Assembly (NCBI GenBank): GCA_029449235.1
Contig: JANATG010000005.1
Coordinates: forward strand, 496,001-560,000
Source of the DNA: Linnemannia schmuckeri
Taxonomy: Eukaryota; Mortierellomycota; Mortierellomycetes; Mortierellales; Mortierellaceae
Direction: 5' to 3'
DNA: 64,000 bases
The notes beneath the pieces were generated by a model. The model saw nothing but the letters and a program-made list of their open reading frames with translations. It made no database searches and was not told where the DNA came from. Below, piece by piece: positions 19,650-29,783 of the stretch (positions within the stretch are counted from its first letter, which is position 1; each line of letters opens with the position of its first letter). Both the position numbers and the translations under genes were made by a program.

Positions 19650-20515
19650 CTATTTTACTATCTTTCCAATCTCCTGCATTTCCCCTGAGTCGTGTTGCGC
19701 ACGCAGTCGAGCTTGTTTGAAGCCATCGGTTGTAAGAACATCACTGTCGCTTGCCAAATCTTTCAGTGTTTGGATGGTCGCGCCGATATCCGTGTCTGAC
19801 AAGGGCGAGCCTGCGTGACTTACGGTCTCACCAAAGCTATCGCCATCTCTGCTCACTGTATCGTGCCCTCCTTCATCTACATCCACTTGTTGCAGCGCTC
19901 CTCTGGCCAGCTCCTCCCCGCTCTCTACCATTGTGAAATTCAGCTCATTCCCAACCCCAATCTCGGCAATGATATGCTCAAAATACGCCTTTTCCTGGTC
20001 CTTGTATTTTCATGTTGGATGTATCGAGGTTTCTGCTGCTGTTACTCTTCCTTTGTAGGCTGTTGCTGTCGGAGATAATCGCGCATTTGTGTTGGAAGGA
20101 CTGGAGTTTTGGCGAAGCAGTTGCGTAGTGTGGAAGGCTTCATCTGATCCCATGCATACGGGACCAGTGACCAGGCATGCCCATTGGTGATAGTTACCGT
20201 TTGGTCGAAGTTGCGAGCATAGTATAATACCGGCGTCGAGAGGCTGAGTTACCGAAGTTGAGTTTTTGGGTAGTCGCTGGATGCAAAGATGCTTCCAAGG
20301 AACTCCTCCATAACGATCGCGCATGTCGATACTGTTGTGTGATCCTGCAGAATCCAGAAGAAGAAGAGTGGGCTGGTCAAGGTCATTGTCCAAGTCTTGT
20401 AGCCAGGGTACAAACACCTCTCCGGTCATCCATCCTTTCTTCGTCCTCACCATGGTCATCTTCGCGGCAGCCTCCTTTTCAACGTCTCTAGGGATGTGTT
20501 CACCTAAATATTAAC
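19650..20515 (-). pseudogene. pogo transposase, DDE catalytic and C-terminal part
   Basis: On the minus strand the frame reads KKGWMTGEVFVPWL, LLLLDSAGSHNS and LPKNSTSVTQPLDAGII, the typical second-aspartate and PLD-G-II regions of DDE_1 (pogo, Tigger, jerky) transposases. After GII (about 20228) the homologous sense shifts frame into NFDQTVTITNGHAWSLVPYA and TLRNCFAKTP. The C-terminal acidic tail is open from 19931 to 19650. The coding sense begins at about 20515 beside the LTR-like insert, where a TTTAG acceptor-like string is also seen. Frame breaks mean no intact enzyme. Confidence 0.8.
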
Positions 20516-20546
20516 AAATAGACATAAAGATTAGGATCTAAAAAAG

Positions 20547-20794
20547 GTGTAACAAGGCTGGGACTTGTTTGTAGAGATTGAGTGCTTAATAGAGTCTGTG
20601 TTATGAGCTAAGACTACTGAATTAGACTACGGACGTGATGACTATTTATGTTGTTACTTGGAGACCAGGTTGTCTCTGGGTAATTCTAGTGCTTGATTAG
20701 TCAGCAAGGGCTACTTGGTCATTTGGTGGCGCTAGAATTATCTAGAAGTTGGTGGCGTTGGTCATGTGCCAGTCATCAGAGTAAAACTCTGACA
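20547..20794 (-). mobile_element. Solo LTR-like insert inside the pogo element
   Basis: On the minus strand it starts TGTCAGAGTTTTACTCTGAT at 20794 and carries GCGCCACCAA repeats and an ATAAATAG box near 20650. I place its end near TTGTTACA at 20547 from the TG...CA rule, but no clear target duplication is visible, so the end may be as low as about 20505. It interrupts the transposase after the residues DVVAHMMFSTA. It is related to the plus-strand LTR at 18973. Confidence 0.6.
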
Positions 20795-21020
20795 GCAGTA
20801 GAAAACATCATATGAGCAACCACGTCATCGTTCCTGGCGCTTCTCAAAAGGTCGTTATATCGTAGTCGGCGAAGAGTGTAGATCTCGTCAAGCCGTTGTT
20901 TGTTGTATGTTCTATCCTTCTTGGAGGCGAGCTGAGGAGGGGCAGGGTTCTGTTTTTGGGCTCGCCTCTTTGCCTCTTCCGCAAACGACGGATGTTTACG
21001 TTTGACATCGGTCTTGGGCA
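20795..21020 (-). pseudogene. pogo transposase, N-terminal part
   Basis: Begins at ATG 21020 with MPKTDVKRKHPSFAEEAKRR, then a basic segment (ASKKDRTYNKQRLDE) and LRRLRYNDLLRSARNDDVV, ending at the LTR-like insert. The DNA-binding helix-turn-helix expected between this part and the catalytic part is not seen and may have been deleted when the LTR arrived. Confidence 0.6.
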
Positions 21021-21139
21021 TGGTGGCTGCTAGGTTTGAATTAAGTGTATACGATAAAACGAGCGCGTTGATAAGAAGAGAAGTGTGAAGCAAGAACGAT
21101 GTGTAACTTTCTACTTTTTCTTTTTGGCCATGAGTGCAG

Positions 21140-21288
21140 CATCGCGTCAGTCGTCACATGTGCTATATATTTGAGACTGTGTTCTCGAGTTTTAAATTAG
21201 TGCATTTAGCGAAGCAATTCATTCCATTTCTTTTTTTTTTGGGTGCATTTTTAATAGGAACAATGCACCTAAAAACCATTTTTGAGTG
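21140..21288. repeat. Right inverted repeat of the pogo element
   Basis: Reverse-complement partner of 19408-19559. It ends CCATTTTTGAGTG, followed by the flanking TA at 21289-21290. Confidence 0.85.
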
Positions 21289-21290
21289 TA

Positions 21291-22591
21291 CACTAGTTTC
21301 TCTACAAATCTGAGACAGTGCTGAATGTGAATGTGAATGATAAGGGCCTTGTACCCCTTGTGAATGGACTGCATTAAACAAACCGTTCGTGTTCCCAAAC
21401 AATTTTACTTTATGTGAACAGGTCGCCGTCTTTTCAGTGGCAAGGTTGTTCCACAAGGAACGTATACCCTGTTGAACGAGAGGTGACACAACGAAAAAGT
21501 TGGTTTTTGGACCTATGCATCAGTTTTCTGATGATTAGAGGAGATTGTCTTCAAGAAGTGTAGGCATATAGCTGAGTATGTTTTTTATAAGAAAACATTC
21601 GAGTGAGAGAGTGAGCGAGGGAGTGAAGACGGAAATTAGGTCAAGTGGCAGTGCATGGGAATCGGGTGTGTAAACAACAAGGTCAGGCGTGAGAGCATTC
21701 ATTTTCACTTTTTCCCGTCTTGGCAATGCGCCTTTGAAAGACCTTCAAACAGGGTGAATGTGCTTCTCATTGATAACACCAGATTATTTATAAGAAAAAA
21801 ATGATGATGAACCATGGCCAGAGATATTAGCGCGTGTGTATGGAAGAGAAGAAAAATAAGTGATTTACTAAAAAAAAAAAAAAGAATATGGATGGAATCT
21901 TGCATTCTTCACATCCCATCAAGAGTAAGTTACTTCGGCCCCTTCCTCCACCTTCACATATTTTTGTTACCCTGTGGAGACTTCGCCCAAAGTATGTGTG
22001 ACCATGTACAACCATTAAAGACTAGTCCGTATTCCAAATCTTCCATTCGTCTTTCTTGCTCAAAAGAGGATCATTGATGACATTAATATCGTTTTGTAGA
22101 AAGAGAAAATTTATTATCGATAACAGTGGTATCGCGGTTTCTCCGGTCCCTCACTAAGTAAAAGGCTCAATGGAAGTAGGCAACATAGGCAGGAACGCTA
22201 TCACTTGTTCTCATAATAATCCCATTCCGTCAAGAAACGGGCTCAATATATTATCAGAAGCTGAAAAAAACCCCCCCCCCCCCCCCCCCGAGGAAAACTC
22301 ATGAAAATTGGGCGTAGGGAATCTCAGGCAACAGAGCATGCCTTTGATTGTGCTACTTTTTTATACCTAGCCACGCGCTTGGATTTTAGGCCATAGCAAA
22401 AAGCTATACTTTTCGCGGACTCGGAGGAGAGAGAAGCAACAAAGATGGAGTGTAAAGTCTAGATATAAAAAAGATTTTATTTGTATGATGATGACAAGAC
22501 GAAGATAGAAAAAAGAGAGGACGAAGGCCATAGCGAAAACGTGGTGCTAACTCCAGAAAAAGGGTGTAGGGGGAGTGAGAGGATAACGTTT
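21291..22591. other. Intergenic, includes a long C-run
   Basis: No supported gene. A run of about twenty C residues lies at about 22270-22290. Several A-runs are present, and the open frames are short and low-complexity. Confidence 0.45.
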
Positions 22592-23767
22592 TTAGATGGG
22601 GGCAGTCCAGAGGGCTTTGTCACCGATAGTAAAGGCAGTTCCTTGGATATAAGCAATGCAAGACTGATCTTGGTGTTGAGTGTTCATCGACACCATGACA
22701 GGTTGGCCTGATCGCATACTCTCGTGGAGTGCGACACGAGCCAACTCAACAGGCACAACATCTCCAGACTTCATCGAAATGGCGGCATAAGTGTTCTTGC
22801 CAATATTAACCTCGATCGACCCAAATCCACCAACAAAGACCCGCTTGACGCCAATGGACGAGGACAGGACAAGATCGGTACACTTAGCGTCGAACGCATT
22901 AGCAGAGTAGCCAGGAAGGTCCTTGCCGGGGTGATCGTACGCCTTGCTGTTGGGAATCAGGCGGTGGATCGTAGCAGCAATCAGAAGTGTGGCACATCGC
23001 ATCGTGGCAACATCGGCAGGAGTGGAGATCTTCTTGATCTTTTTGTGCACCTGAAGATGACCGACATAGTCACCCTTGAAGGTTTGCATCTCGGCGTCAG
23101 TTGATCGTCGGTAGAAGCTGAGGTACTTGAGGTCGTACGCCTTTTGCCATCCGTGCGCCGCGCCGGCATAGCCAGGGTAGAGCAGCATCCTATGAGGGTT
23201 CATTGCTTGGAACATCTCGACTCGAAGGAAAATTTTGGCGGACTCAAAAAAGGCAAAGTCCTGCTTCCACTCGCCTCCAGCGCAGGTTGTCTTGCCGGAG
23301 AAAAGCATACTGCGCTTTCCATCTTTGCTGATTCCAGAGCAGATAGCCTGAGGTGCGAGGTAGGCATCCTTCTTGGTGTGAGCGGTGAAGGTGTAAAGGG
23401 TGGACCAGCCGCTACCGTCGCAGGTTAACTTGTTTCTGAAAATACGAACTCGCACTGGGTTCGAGGCATAGCCGACACAGAAGGGGAGGATATCCTTCGA
23501 GACGGCGGCTATTCTCACGCCGTTGGATCGGTGAAGGGGGTTGCTGCCATAGACGACCTCATCGTACTGGGCAGCCAGAGCATTGGCCTCCGTCTGGTTG
23601 AACTTGACTACCCTCGACTCGAAAAATGCGGCGTCTTGATCTGTGAGAGTGAAGGTATGAAGACTATCGCCTGAAGGAGTGCCTGATGGTGATACTGGTG
23701 GACCTGCATGGATAGGGGCGGCAAGGCCGGCGGCGGCCAGAATGGTGAGGATGGTTGCGACCTTCAT
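22592..23767 (-). CDS. Secreted protein of a locally amplified family
   Basis: Single exon of 391 residues. I choose ATG 23767, because it opens straight into a signal peptide (MKVATILTILAAAGLAAPIH, cleavage likely after the HA at about residue 21); 17 residues upstream in the same frame add nothing. The mature part has FESRVVKFNQTEANALAAQY, then SNPLHRSN, FCVGYASNPVRVRIF and paired cysteines (CDGSG, CSG, CAGGEW), then a region with CATLLIAATIHRLIP, and ends near GDKALWTAPI. The Cys and Trp/Tyr content suits a folded extracellular protein. I do not recognise the family or an active site. A decayed relative lies at 1.25-2.2 kb and a truncated one at 29.6-29.8 kb, so the family has been duplicated and lost locally. 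The upstream region to about 23900 is purine-rich on the plus strand, i.e. a pyrimidine-rich promoter for this gene. Confidence 0.85.
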   Translation of the reverse strand: MKVATILTILAAAGLAAPIHAGPPVSPSGTPSGDSLHTFTLTDQDAAFFESRVVKFNQTEANALAAQYDEVVYGSNPLHRSNGVRIAAVSKDILPFCVGYASNPVRVRIFRNKLTCDGSGWSTLYTFTAHTKKDAYLAPQAICSGISKDGKRSMLFSGKTTCAGGEWKQDFAFFESAKIFLRVEMFQAMNPHRMLLYPGYAGAAHGWQKAYDLKYLSFYRRSTDAEMQTFKGDYVGHLQVHKKIKKISTPADVATMRCATLLIAATIHRLIPNSKAYDHPGKDLPGYSANAFDAKCTDLVLSSSIGVKRVFVGGFGSIEVNIGKNTYAAISMKSGDVVPVELARVALHESMRSGQPVMVSMNTQHQDQSCIAYIQGTAFTIGDKALWTAPI

Positions 23768-25999
23768 GGCAAGCAGATAGTAGGATGTGTGGAGAGGGGT
23801 ATGAAGGGCTGACGACAACTAGGGAGGAGAAGGGAAGGGGGAATAGGAAGAGTTGACTGTCTATGGGGAAAAGAAGAGGAGGAGGAGATGGTTTTTATAG
23901 ACGTCTTGCCCTACCACAATTGGTGCAGCCGTGAAACCAAATGTACCAAAAGCTAAGGAATGAATCTTTCGCATGTTGACCTAGTGGCTTTCTTCAGTTA
24001 AGGCATACAATTACAACCATACGTACATGCATCGGATATGGCGTATAAACGAGGAATAAGATACAGGTTGAGGGGGGAGTATAATTTTCGCATGTGTGTA
24101 AGGCCATTTTATTCGGAGCAATTGGTAGTAGGAAAAGTGGCAGTGCTTGATGCTCATAAAAAAATTCGATGCACCATCATCGCCAAACGCGCTCTCTTCA
24201 ACGTATTAGCCGTCACATAAACTGACAATGTAAGAAGTAATTGGTGTTAATTGCCTGTGTGCGCGCGTCCTGTGTGGTTGAGAGGCTCCATGTTTTTTTA
24301 AAAAAAAAAAAATAAAATAAAATTAATCACGGTAAACATATTTTTGACTCATTTCATTCTTGGTACCTGCGTTGAAAGAAAAAAAATAAATAGATTTTTT
24401 CGCCGCGAGAGCGTTGAATATTTGCATGAGGGCAAAATGGTATCTCAGATTCAAGCCCAGCGCCAAAAACCAATACAGGCCACATTTAAGGGCGATTGAT
24501 TTTTTTTTGGGCGCCAATGGTTCCCTAACGATCATCAAGCGTTTTTCTCCACGGAATCCCTTCCGAGAACCTATTACGACTTAACATAATAAATTCATAG
24601 CACCCACACGCCCATGACTACGAGTGTTGCCAGTCGAAGTGTTAACACTTAATCAGCAACAAGGCCGAAAGTAAGCAGCGTAAAAAACAAAATGTATATT
24701 TTGAGTTTTTTCACTTGTCCTAAACAGCCCGTGTCCTTTCATCATACCCTAGATCGTCGCGTTTTTTTTTTTGTTTTTCTTTTTATATTTTTTACGTTGA
24801 TCTTAGTCTGTAGAACTTTATTCCCGCGCTGTCATTATCCCTGTTAACTTTTTAGTGGTGGCATCTGTAGGAATCTTCTTTCCCTGTATTTAATCAGGCC
24901 AAGATAGAAGAAGCGGCAAAGGTTCAAAAACGTGAATTAATAGAGGCTCAGTGGTAGGAAAGAAGTTGGGAGTCGGGCAATGAAGAACAGAAAGGAGAGG
25001 ACTTTTATTTCTTCTCTTTATTCCTCGTCTAATACCAACACCATAATACCAACATCTGGTATGTTTCGCATATTGCAAGCGTCAGCAGCCGTTTCTTCAC
25101 CATTCCAAGTGATATTTTATCATTTAATACTAAAAAAAAGTGGGCAGAGGTATTACGACAGCATGCATTGTTGGTTCATTCGTGCGAATGACATCAACGA
25201 TTCCAGTCCAGTCGGTGGGTAATTTAAGGTTTTCATATTCTGGGACCTGCGCTAAAGAGGAGATTAAAAGTTAACGAAGGTTGGGCTGTGGTTGTATTAA
25301 TTTTTTTTCTTTTTCCTTTCAGATGCACTTGATAAAAAATTTGAGAGCCGGTATTACTACAGCCTCTATACGAGAGGGGGGGGGGGGGGGGGGGGCATGA
25401 AAATTATGTTCTCATCTTTCCCCAAAAAAGTCCACCCATGTTGCACATGGACAATATCAGGGAAGGTTTCCGTTGTCAGGAAAGGAGGGGGTTTTGCCTC
25501 GTCTATTCGTTGAGGGGTTTCGTTCACCCCCGAAAAAAAAAATCGGTCCAGATGATTATTTTTTTTTCCTGATGTCTGGATGGCCGTTTGATGGCCATCA
25601 TTCATCCCCAAGGGGGCACTTGTCCTCGGAATAAGAAGTCAACTCTATGGTTCATGGATGCTATCATGCAAAGCAGGAGGGACAATGTTTAATTCACACA
25701 CATACACACACTGCTAAGCTTCATGAGCAAAAAGACTGTCTGGCATGGTTCTCTTCGGCCTATCAACATGCATATTGCGTTGGTGATTAGTGTCTCAACT
25801 AATCATCGACCAAATTCAGGCACCATCATTTTAACCTCCTTTTTCCTTTCCAGAATCAATTTTTTCACAGACGCATGATACATCAATGTTGTTTTTTGGC
25901 TGATTGATTTTTTCTTCTGTAGTGTAACATAACCCTCGCTTCCCCCTCCCTCCATCCTATTTTTTGCCAGCCAATTGATGATCAATTGACCATCTTTTA
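23768..25999. other. Gene-poor stretch
   Basis: No supported gene over 2.2 kb. It holds many A/T runs and a G-run of about eighteen at about 25376-25395. A few open frames of 60-90 codons are low-complexity and lack support. Confidence 0.45.
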
Positions 26000-26290
26000 A
26001 CTGTCGTTAAACCGGTTAACCGATCAACGATTAATCGATTAACAGGTCAATCAATTGACGAAGCAACTGATTGGTTCATGCATACGACCTTTTTTTCGTC
26101 GCGCCCTCGTTCAATCGATTAACCTCTGGTTAATGGATTGACCATTTAACTTATTCATCTGCAAATTGGCTAACCATCAATTGACCAGACGGTTGACCGA
26201 CCAGATTAACCGATGTTGGGCCAAAAATTTGACCTGGTTTTTTGATCGATTAAGGGACATGATCGAGCAGTCAAATAGTTTTTGACTGAA
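26000..26290. repeat. Patch of degenerate TTAACC / TCAATTGA words
   Basis: Within about 290 bp there are many copies of short, partly palindromic words: GGTTAACC-like (AAACCGGTTAACCGATCAAC), CGATTAATCGATTAAC, TCAATTGAC or CAATTGACC, and ATCGATTAA. Their spacing is irregular and unit length varies from about 8 to 14 bp, so this is not a clean tandem repeat. Confidence 0.6.
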
Positions 26291-26599
26291 AATAAATTGG
26301 TTAAAAAAGGTCTTCACGAACATGCCTGAAAGCGTCGTTCAATACACATGCCGCTAGTTTTGTTGGTTCGTCGAGAGAGAGGCACGAGAGACGTTGTGGA
26401 AACCCAGATGCGAGGCAACAGCCGAATAGGAGAAGGAGAAGGGCATCACACATAGACAAAAGGAGAGGATACCAACCGAGCGCAGGCGAGGGGTATGGAA
26501 GCAGATTTACGGAGAAACGCAATGAGAGAACGAATGTTTATGCGAGAGAGACATGGAGGAGCACGAGGTAGGGCAGTGCCCAGGCGAGCAGAGTGATGA

Positions 26600-27984
26600 G
26601 CATCTCGAAGTAGTGTCATTAAAATACGCTAATTATTCTGCGTCCAAAGGTTGGGTAGCGGATGTCAAATTGGGTGGCAGGCGCTCAATCCGAAGATGTT
26701 TCCATATCTCTCCTGCAAGCGGGTCCTTGTCGCTAGACTTGCCGCGCCTAGAGTTACCGTGTGCTCCACATGAGTCGATAAGTAGAAGACTCTTGCTGGA
26801 AAGGCTGTCATTCAGAGAGTGAAGCCATGCTTGAAAAGATTCATGGCCATATATCCGTTTTCATATTTCATCAAGGTAATAGGCATCTCAGGGCATGGCT
26901 GGATACGTCGAGCAAGGTGCACGCCTATGTACAAGCAATTACACAAGAGCATTAATTTTCTTTTCATACTATCCTCTACTGCTATGACACATAGCGTTTT
27001 TATGGTCTTACCAATAACTTGCGGTCTTGGAGCCTGTACTGTTGCTGCTCTGGCAAGCGAAGATCCAGTGGCGTTGACACAGAAGAGAATCGACACTCGA
27101 AATACTCCCCGCTCTGGTTTGGCACTGCTCATTAGCTCCTTTGTAGTGTACGAGTGGGTGGAAAGCTTCTTAAGGTACATGCCGGTCTCGTCGCAATTAT
27201 AAATGTCATTGGGTTCGAAGTCAACGGATATTTCGCGGATTTCTTCCATCTTTCCAGCAGTAGCGTCCATGTCGACAGACCCCGCCTGTCCTCTGAGCCT
27301 GCAGTAGGTGACACCGTGCTCCTGCGTCATCCTCGAGCGCCACGATGTCGTAAAAGAGATAGGGCGACCATGAGGGATATCATCAAAGTCGTAAATGTCG
27401 TCCGTAAGAATGTGAAGAAAGGAATTGGTTACGGCCTGAAGTTGAAGACCACTAACAATGCCGTTGCTCTTCTGAACCTCCAGTAGCCATTTTTGGACGG
27501 TTCTGTCCATTATGTTTCGTATCAGGTCAACTGGACTGCTGGAGAGCTTGCATTTGTTGCCTCGACCATGGGCCACATCAAACTTGATCTTGTCGAAGTC
27601 CTTATCTCATTCTTGGATCATTTGTCTCTGGATAAGGATGTGTATGAATTTGCCAAAGTTGGATGTTGTGATCTTCACGTCAGTCGTCTTGCTGTGGTGG
27701 CGAAAGATCTCAACCATCTCCATCCGCTGTCTTGGGGGATATACTTCACCTCTTTCACTTCTATGGCGCATCGTATCGGAGGGTTTTTGAGGTTGGAGTT
27801 CGATAGCCTTGTCGGGGCCAACCCGAGCTTCAGCTAACAGTGCGTGATACCAAAGCGCTTGTGCCTCCTCCGGTCGTGTTGAGGTCCTATTCGGGAGTTC
27901 GTTTACTGTAGATGTGATATCCGAAAGAGGGAGCCCTCGCGGATGTCTGCCGGTGCTGATACGAGGTCCTTTGTTTTTTGGCAT
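26600..27984 (-). pseudogene. pogo/Tigger-type transposase relic (second element)
   Basis: On the minus strand, from 27984, an N-terminal frame (MPKNKGPRISTGRHPRGLPL) runs to 27607. A second frame covers about 27576-26812 with a CENP-B-type helix region (EVQKSNGIVSGLQLQAVTN), the motif IYNCDETGMYLKKLSTHSYT around the first catalytic aspartate, and FCVNATGSSLARA. A third stretch holds LLLIDSCGAHGNS and LPPNLTSATQPLDA near 26640-26810, with a frame break exactly at the GII motif. A frame change between 27607 and 27576 separates the first two. The order matches Tigger/pogo transposases, but several shifts make it inactive. I could not find its inverted ends, and its sequence differs clearly from the pogo element at 19.4-21.3 kb. 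Confidence 0.8.
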
Positions 27985-27989
27985 ATGGG

Positions 27990-29147
27990 TTTATTTAGAA
28001 AGACAATAATCAGTGAGAATGTTGAAATACGGTGTGATGTGTGAGAAAATGTGTGTGCGCGAGGACATGCTGTAGCAGAAAAAGGCAGGTGAGGCAGTGA
28101 GCGAGCAAAGCATGGTGTTGATGCAGATATAAGGCAAAATATGCGTGGAAATAAGGTGCATCCTACGTTGCCACCTGATTAAATAATGCTCCATATATAT
28201 TTCAATTCAGTCGATAAAAGTCGATATAATGCCTCTTTGCTAAGAAAAGTGCATTTTATTCCTGCTGTCCCTACGCCTTCATAGCCTTTGCCACCAACCC
28301 CACACCTTCTCTTTATCCCTCAACATCGCCACCACACCCACACCGTTGACTTCAATCACAGCTTTGCCTTCATCAATCATTGTTGTTACCACTCCCACGC
28401 CTTGTCATCATCACGCGACCTTCATCACCTGCACTCGTTTCGTCCTCATTCAACTTTGTCACCTCTCTCATCATTTTTTGTGACCACCTATCTCTCCTTA
28501 CCCTTTCTTCCAAGTCATACATTTCTCTTCTCTTTTCTTTTCCTCTCTCTTCACTCTCCTTCCTCAACATCCCATCTCCCAATTCATACTCATTCAGTCT
28601 TCATATACGTAAGCATGTCCACCTGCTTTTGCAAGACAGATATTCTGAAATACTACGGCGGGTTGCCATGTACTTATTATCACCCATGATGCCATCCGCC
28701 TTAGAACCTCGAGTACTCGTCTTCGCGGAACAAAGGTAATGTTGATTAATTTAATTTATTCGATGCTTGAATGAGTGAAGACCCAGAAAAGACGTCCATC
28801 CGATATACACTGGTACTTTTTCAGCGCACTCCTGTTTAGTGCGCGGCAGAAGGTAGACGGAGAGTAGAGTGTGGTTGGATATTTTAGTATGTGGTGGAAC
28901 TCGCCATCGCTGATACCTTTTTAGCATCCTCCTGCTTAGTTCGCGGCAGGAGATAGACGGAAGGTGGAGTGGGCAGAGTGGTCAACTGCTTTATTAATGA
29001 TTGCTTTTAAAGGATGTTCTCTTTTGTTTCAAAAGAAGTTAACTAATTACTTCGAAGCATTATCCTTTAGCAATGAATTCTGAGGAAACTGATTCCACAC
29101 ATCTACAATAGTTGAAGAATAAGGTCTTCAACAAGGAAGCCATCTCC
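27990..29147. other. Intergenic with a 58-bp duplication
   Basis: 28240-28610 is pyrimidine-rich with TCATCA and CACC runs; the open frame there is low-complexity and I do not call it. A short frame starts at ATG 28615 (MSTCFCKTDILKYYGG) without further support. The duplication is listed separately. Confidence 0.4.
28814..28971. repeat. 58-bp duplicated unit, two copies
   Basis: Copies at 28814-28871 and 28914-28971 share TACTTTTTCAGC or TACCTTTTTAGC, then CCTCCTG..TTAGT, CGCGGCAG and AGGTAGACGGA or AGATAGACGGA. They are in the same orientation with starts exactly 100 bp apart and about 80 percent alike by eye. Confidence 0.7.
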
Positions 29148-29490
29148 ATGCGCGACTTCGCAATCACCTTCGAGTACTTGTCTGAAAACGATGCATACAT
29201 AGCTTTCAAGTCCTTTCTGTCAAAGAGCATAGTCCCACAAGCAAGACAAACGGCTGCGCTAAACAGCTATGAAATCTGGAAACGCAACGAGGGCCCGTCA
29301 TTCTGGGCGGCCCAAAGATCAATGCTATCGTTGACACAGACTGCTGGTGAGCTTGTTGCTGAAGGCGCACATGTGGCAAAGGACCTGCTTCGGGAAAGTA
29401 GGATTTCTATTGCCTTGCCCGAAAGAAGTGCACAGACAGAGGAAACATTCCAAAATCAAGGTAGCTGTTCTGCACAGGAGCGTACCAAAT
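29148..29490 (+). pseudogene. Truncated 5' part of an unknown gene
   Basis: From ATG 29148 the frame reads MRDFAITFEYLSENDAYIAF and then a soluble helical protein (AALNSYEIWKRNEGPSFWAA, LTQTAGELVAEGAHVAKDLL). It is well balanced in composition and convincing as coding. At about 29490 a GTATGT donor-like site is met, and no continuation exon is found before the minus-strand relic at 29.6 kb. I take it as a gene truncated at its 3' side. The family is not recognised. A complete one-exon reading to 29540 is the alternative. Confidence 0.45.
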
Positions 29491-29585
29491 GTATGTTATT
29501 TATGATGTGCCGTCAATTGCCGCACATGTCTTTGGTTTAACCACACACACCGCCAATTACCATACATATCCCCAATCCTGGCCTC

Positions 29586-29783
29586 TCAATACCTGCTCAT
29601 AGCCTTGACAAAGGCTTTAAATCCTCGATGGATATACTTGACTACTCTTGACAAGATCGACACCATCAACGGCGAAAGCTCCGTTAATGGCAGGGGGTCC
29701 GAGGGTGAGGCAGCGGGAGCGGTGTGGGTAGGGGTGGCAAGGGTGATGGTGGCCAAGATGGCGAGGATAGTTGCGATTTTCAT
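29586..29783 (-). pseudogene. Truncated secreted-protein paralogue (signal peptide and a few codons)
   Basis: ATG 29783 opens MKIATILAILATITLATPTH, close to the signal peptide of the intact protein at 23767. After a Pro/Ser-rich spacer it still shows SRVVKYI against SRVVKFN of the intact one. Then similarity stops abruptly near 29635 and the frame ends at 29586. The remaining 340 residues are absent. The promoter side (29784-29890) is purine-rich on the plus strand, like that of the intact gene. Confidence 0.75.

Larger units (their letters stand above)
19408..21288 (-). mobile_element. pogo-type (Tc1/mariner) transposon with nested LTR
   Basis: Inverted ends 19408-19559 and 21140-21288 are nearly identical over about 150 bp. 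They begin CAGTCAAAAATGG and CACTCAAAAATGG and are flanked on both sides by TA, the target duplication of this superfamily. The minus strand carries a pogo-like transposase split by an LTR-like insert. The element is about 1.9 kb including the insert, so a few hundred bp of the usual transposase have been lost. Confidence 0.85.

Noticed and set aside
22268..22290. C-run considered as a telomere-like or centromere signal
   Set aside because: It is a pure homopolymer with no TTAGGG-type unit.
28288..28689. His/Ser/Leu-rich plus-strand frame
   Set aside because: Produced by CA/TC-rich low-complexity DNA; no conserved feature or splice context.
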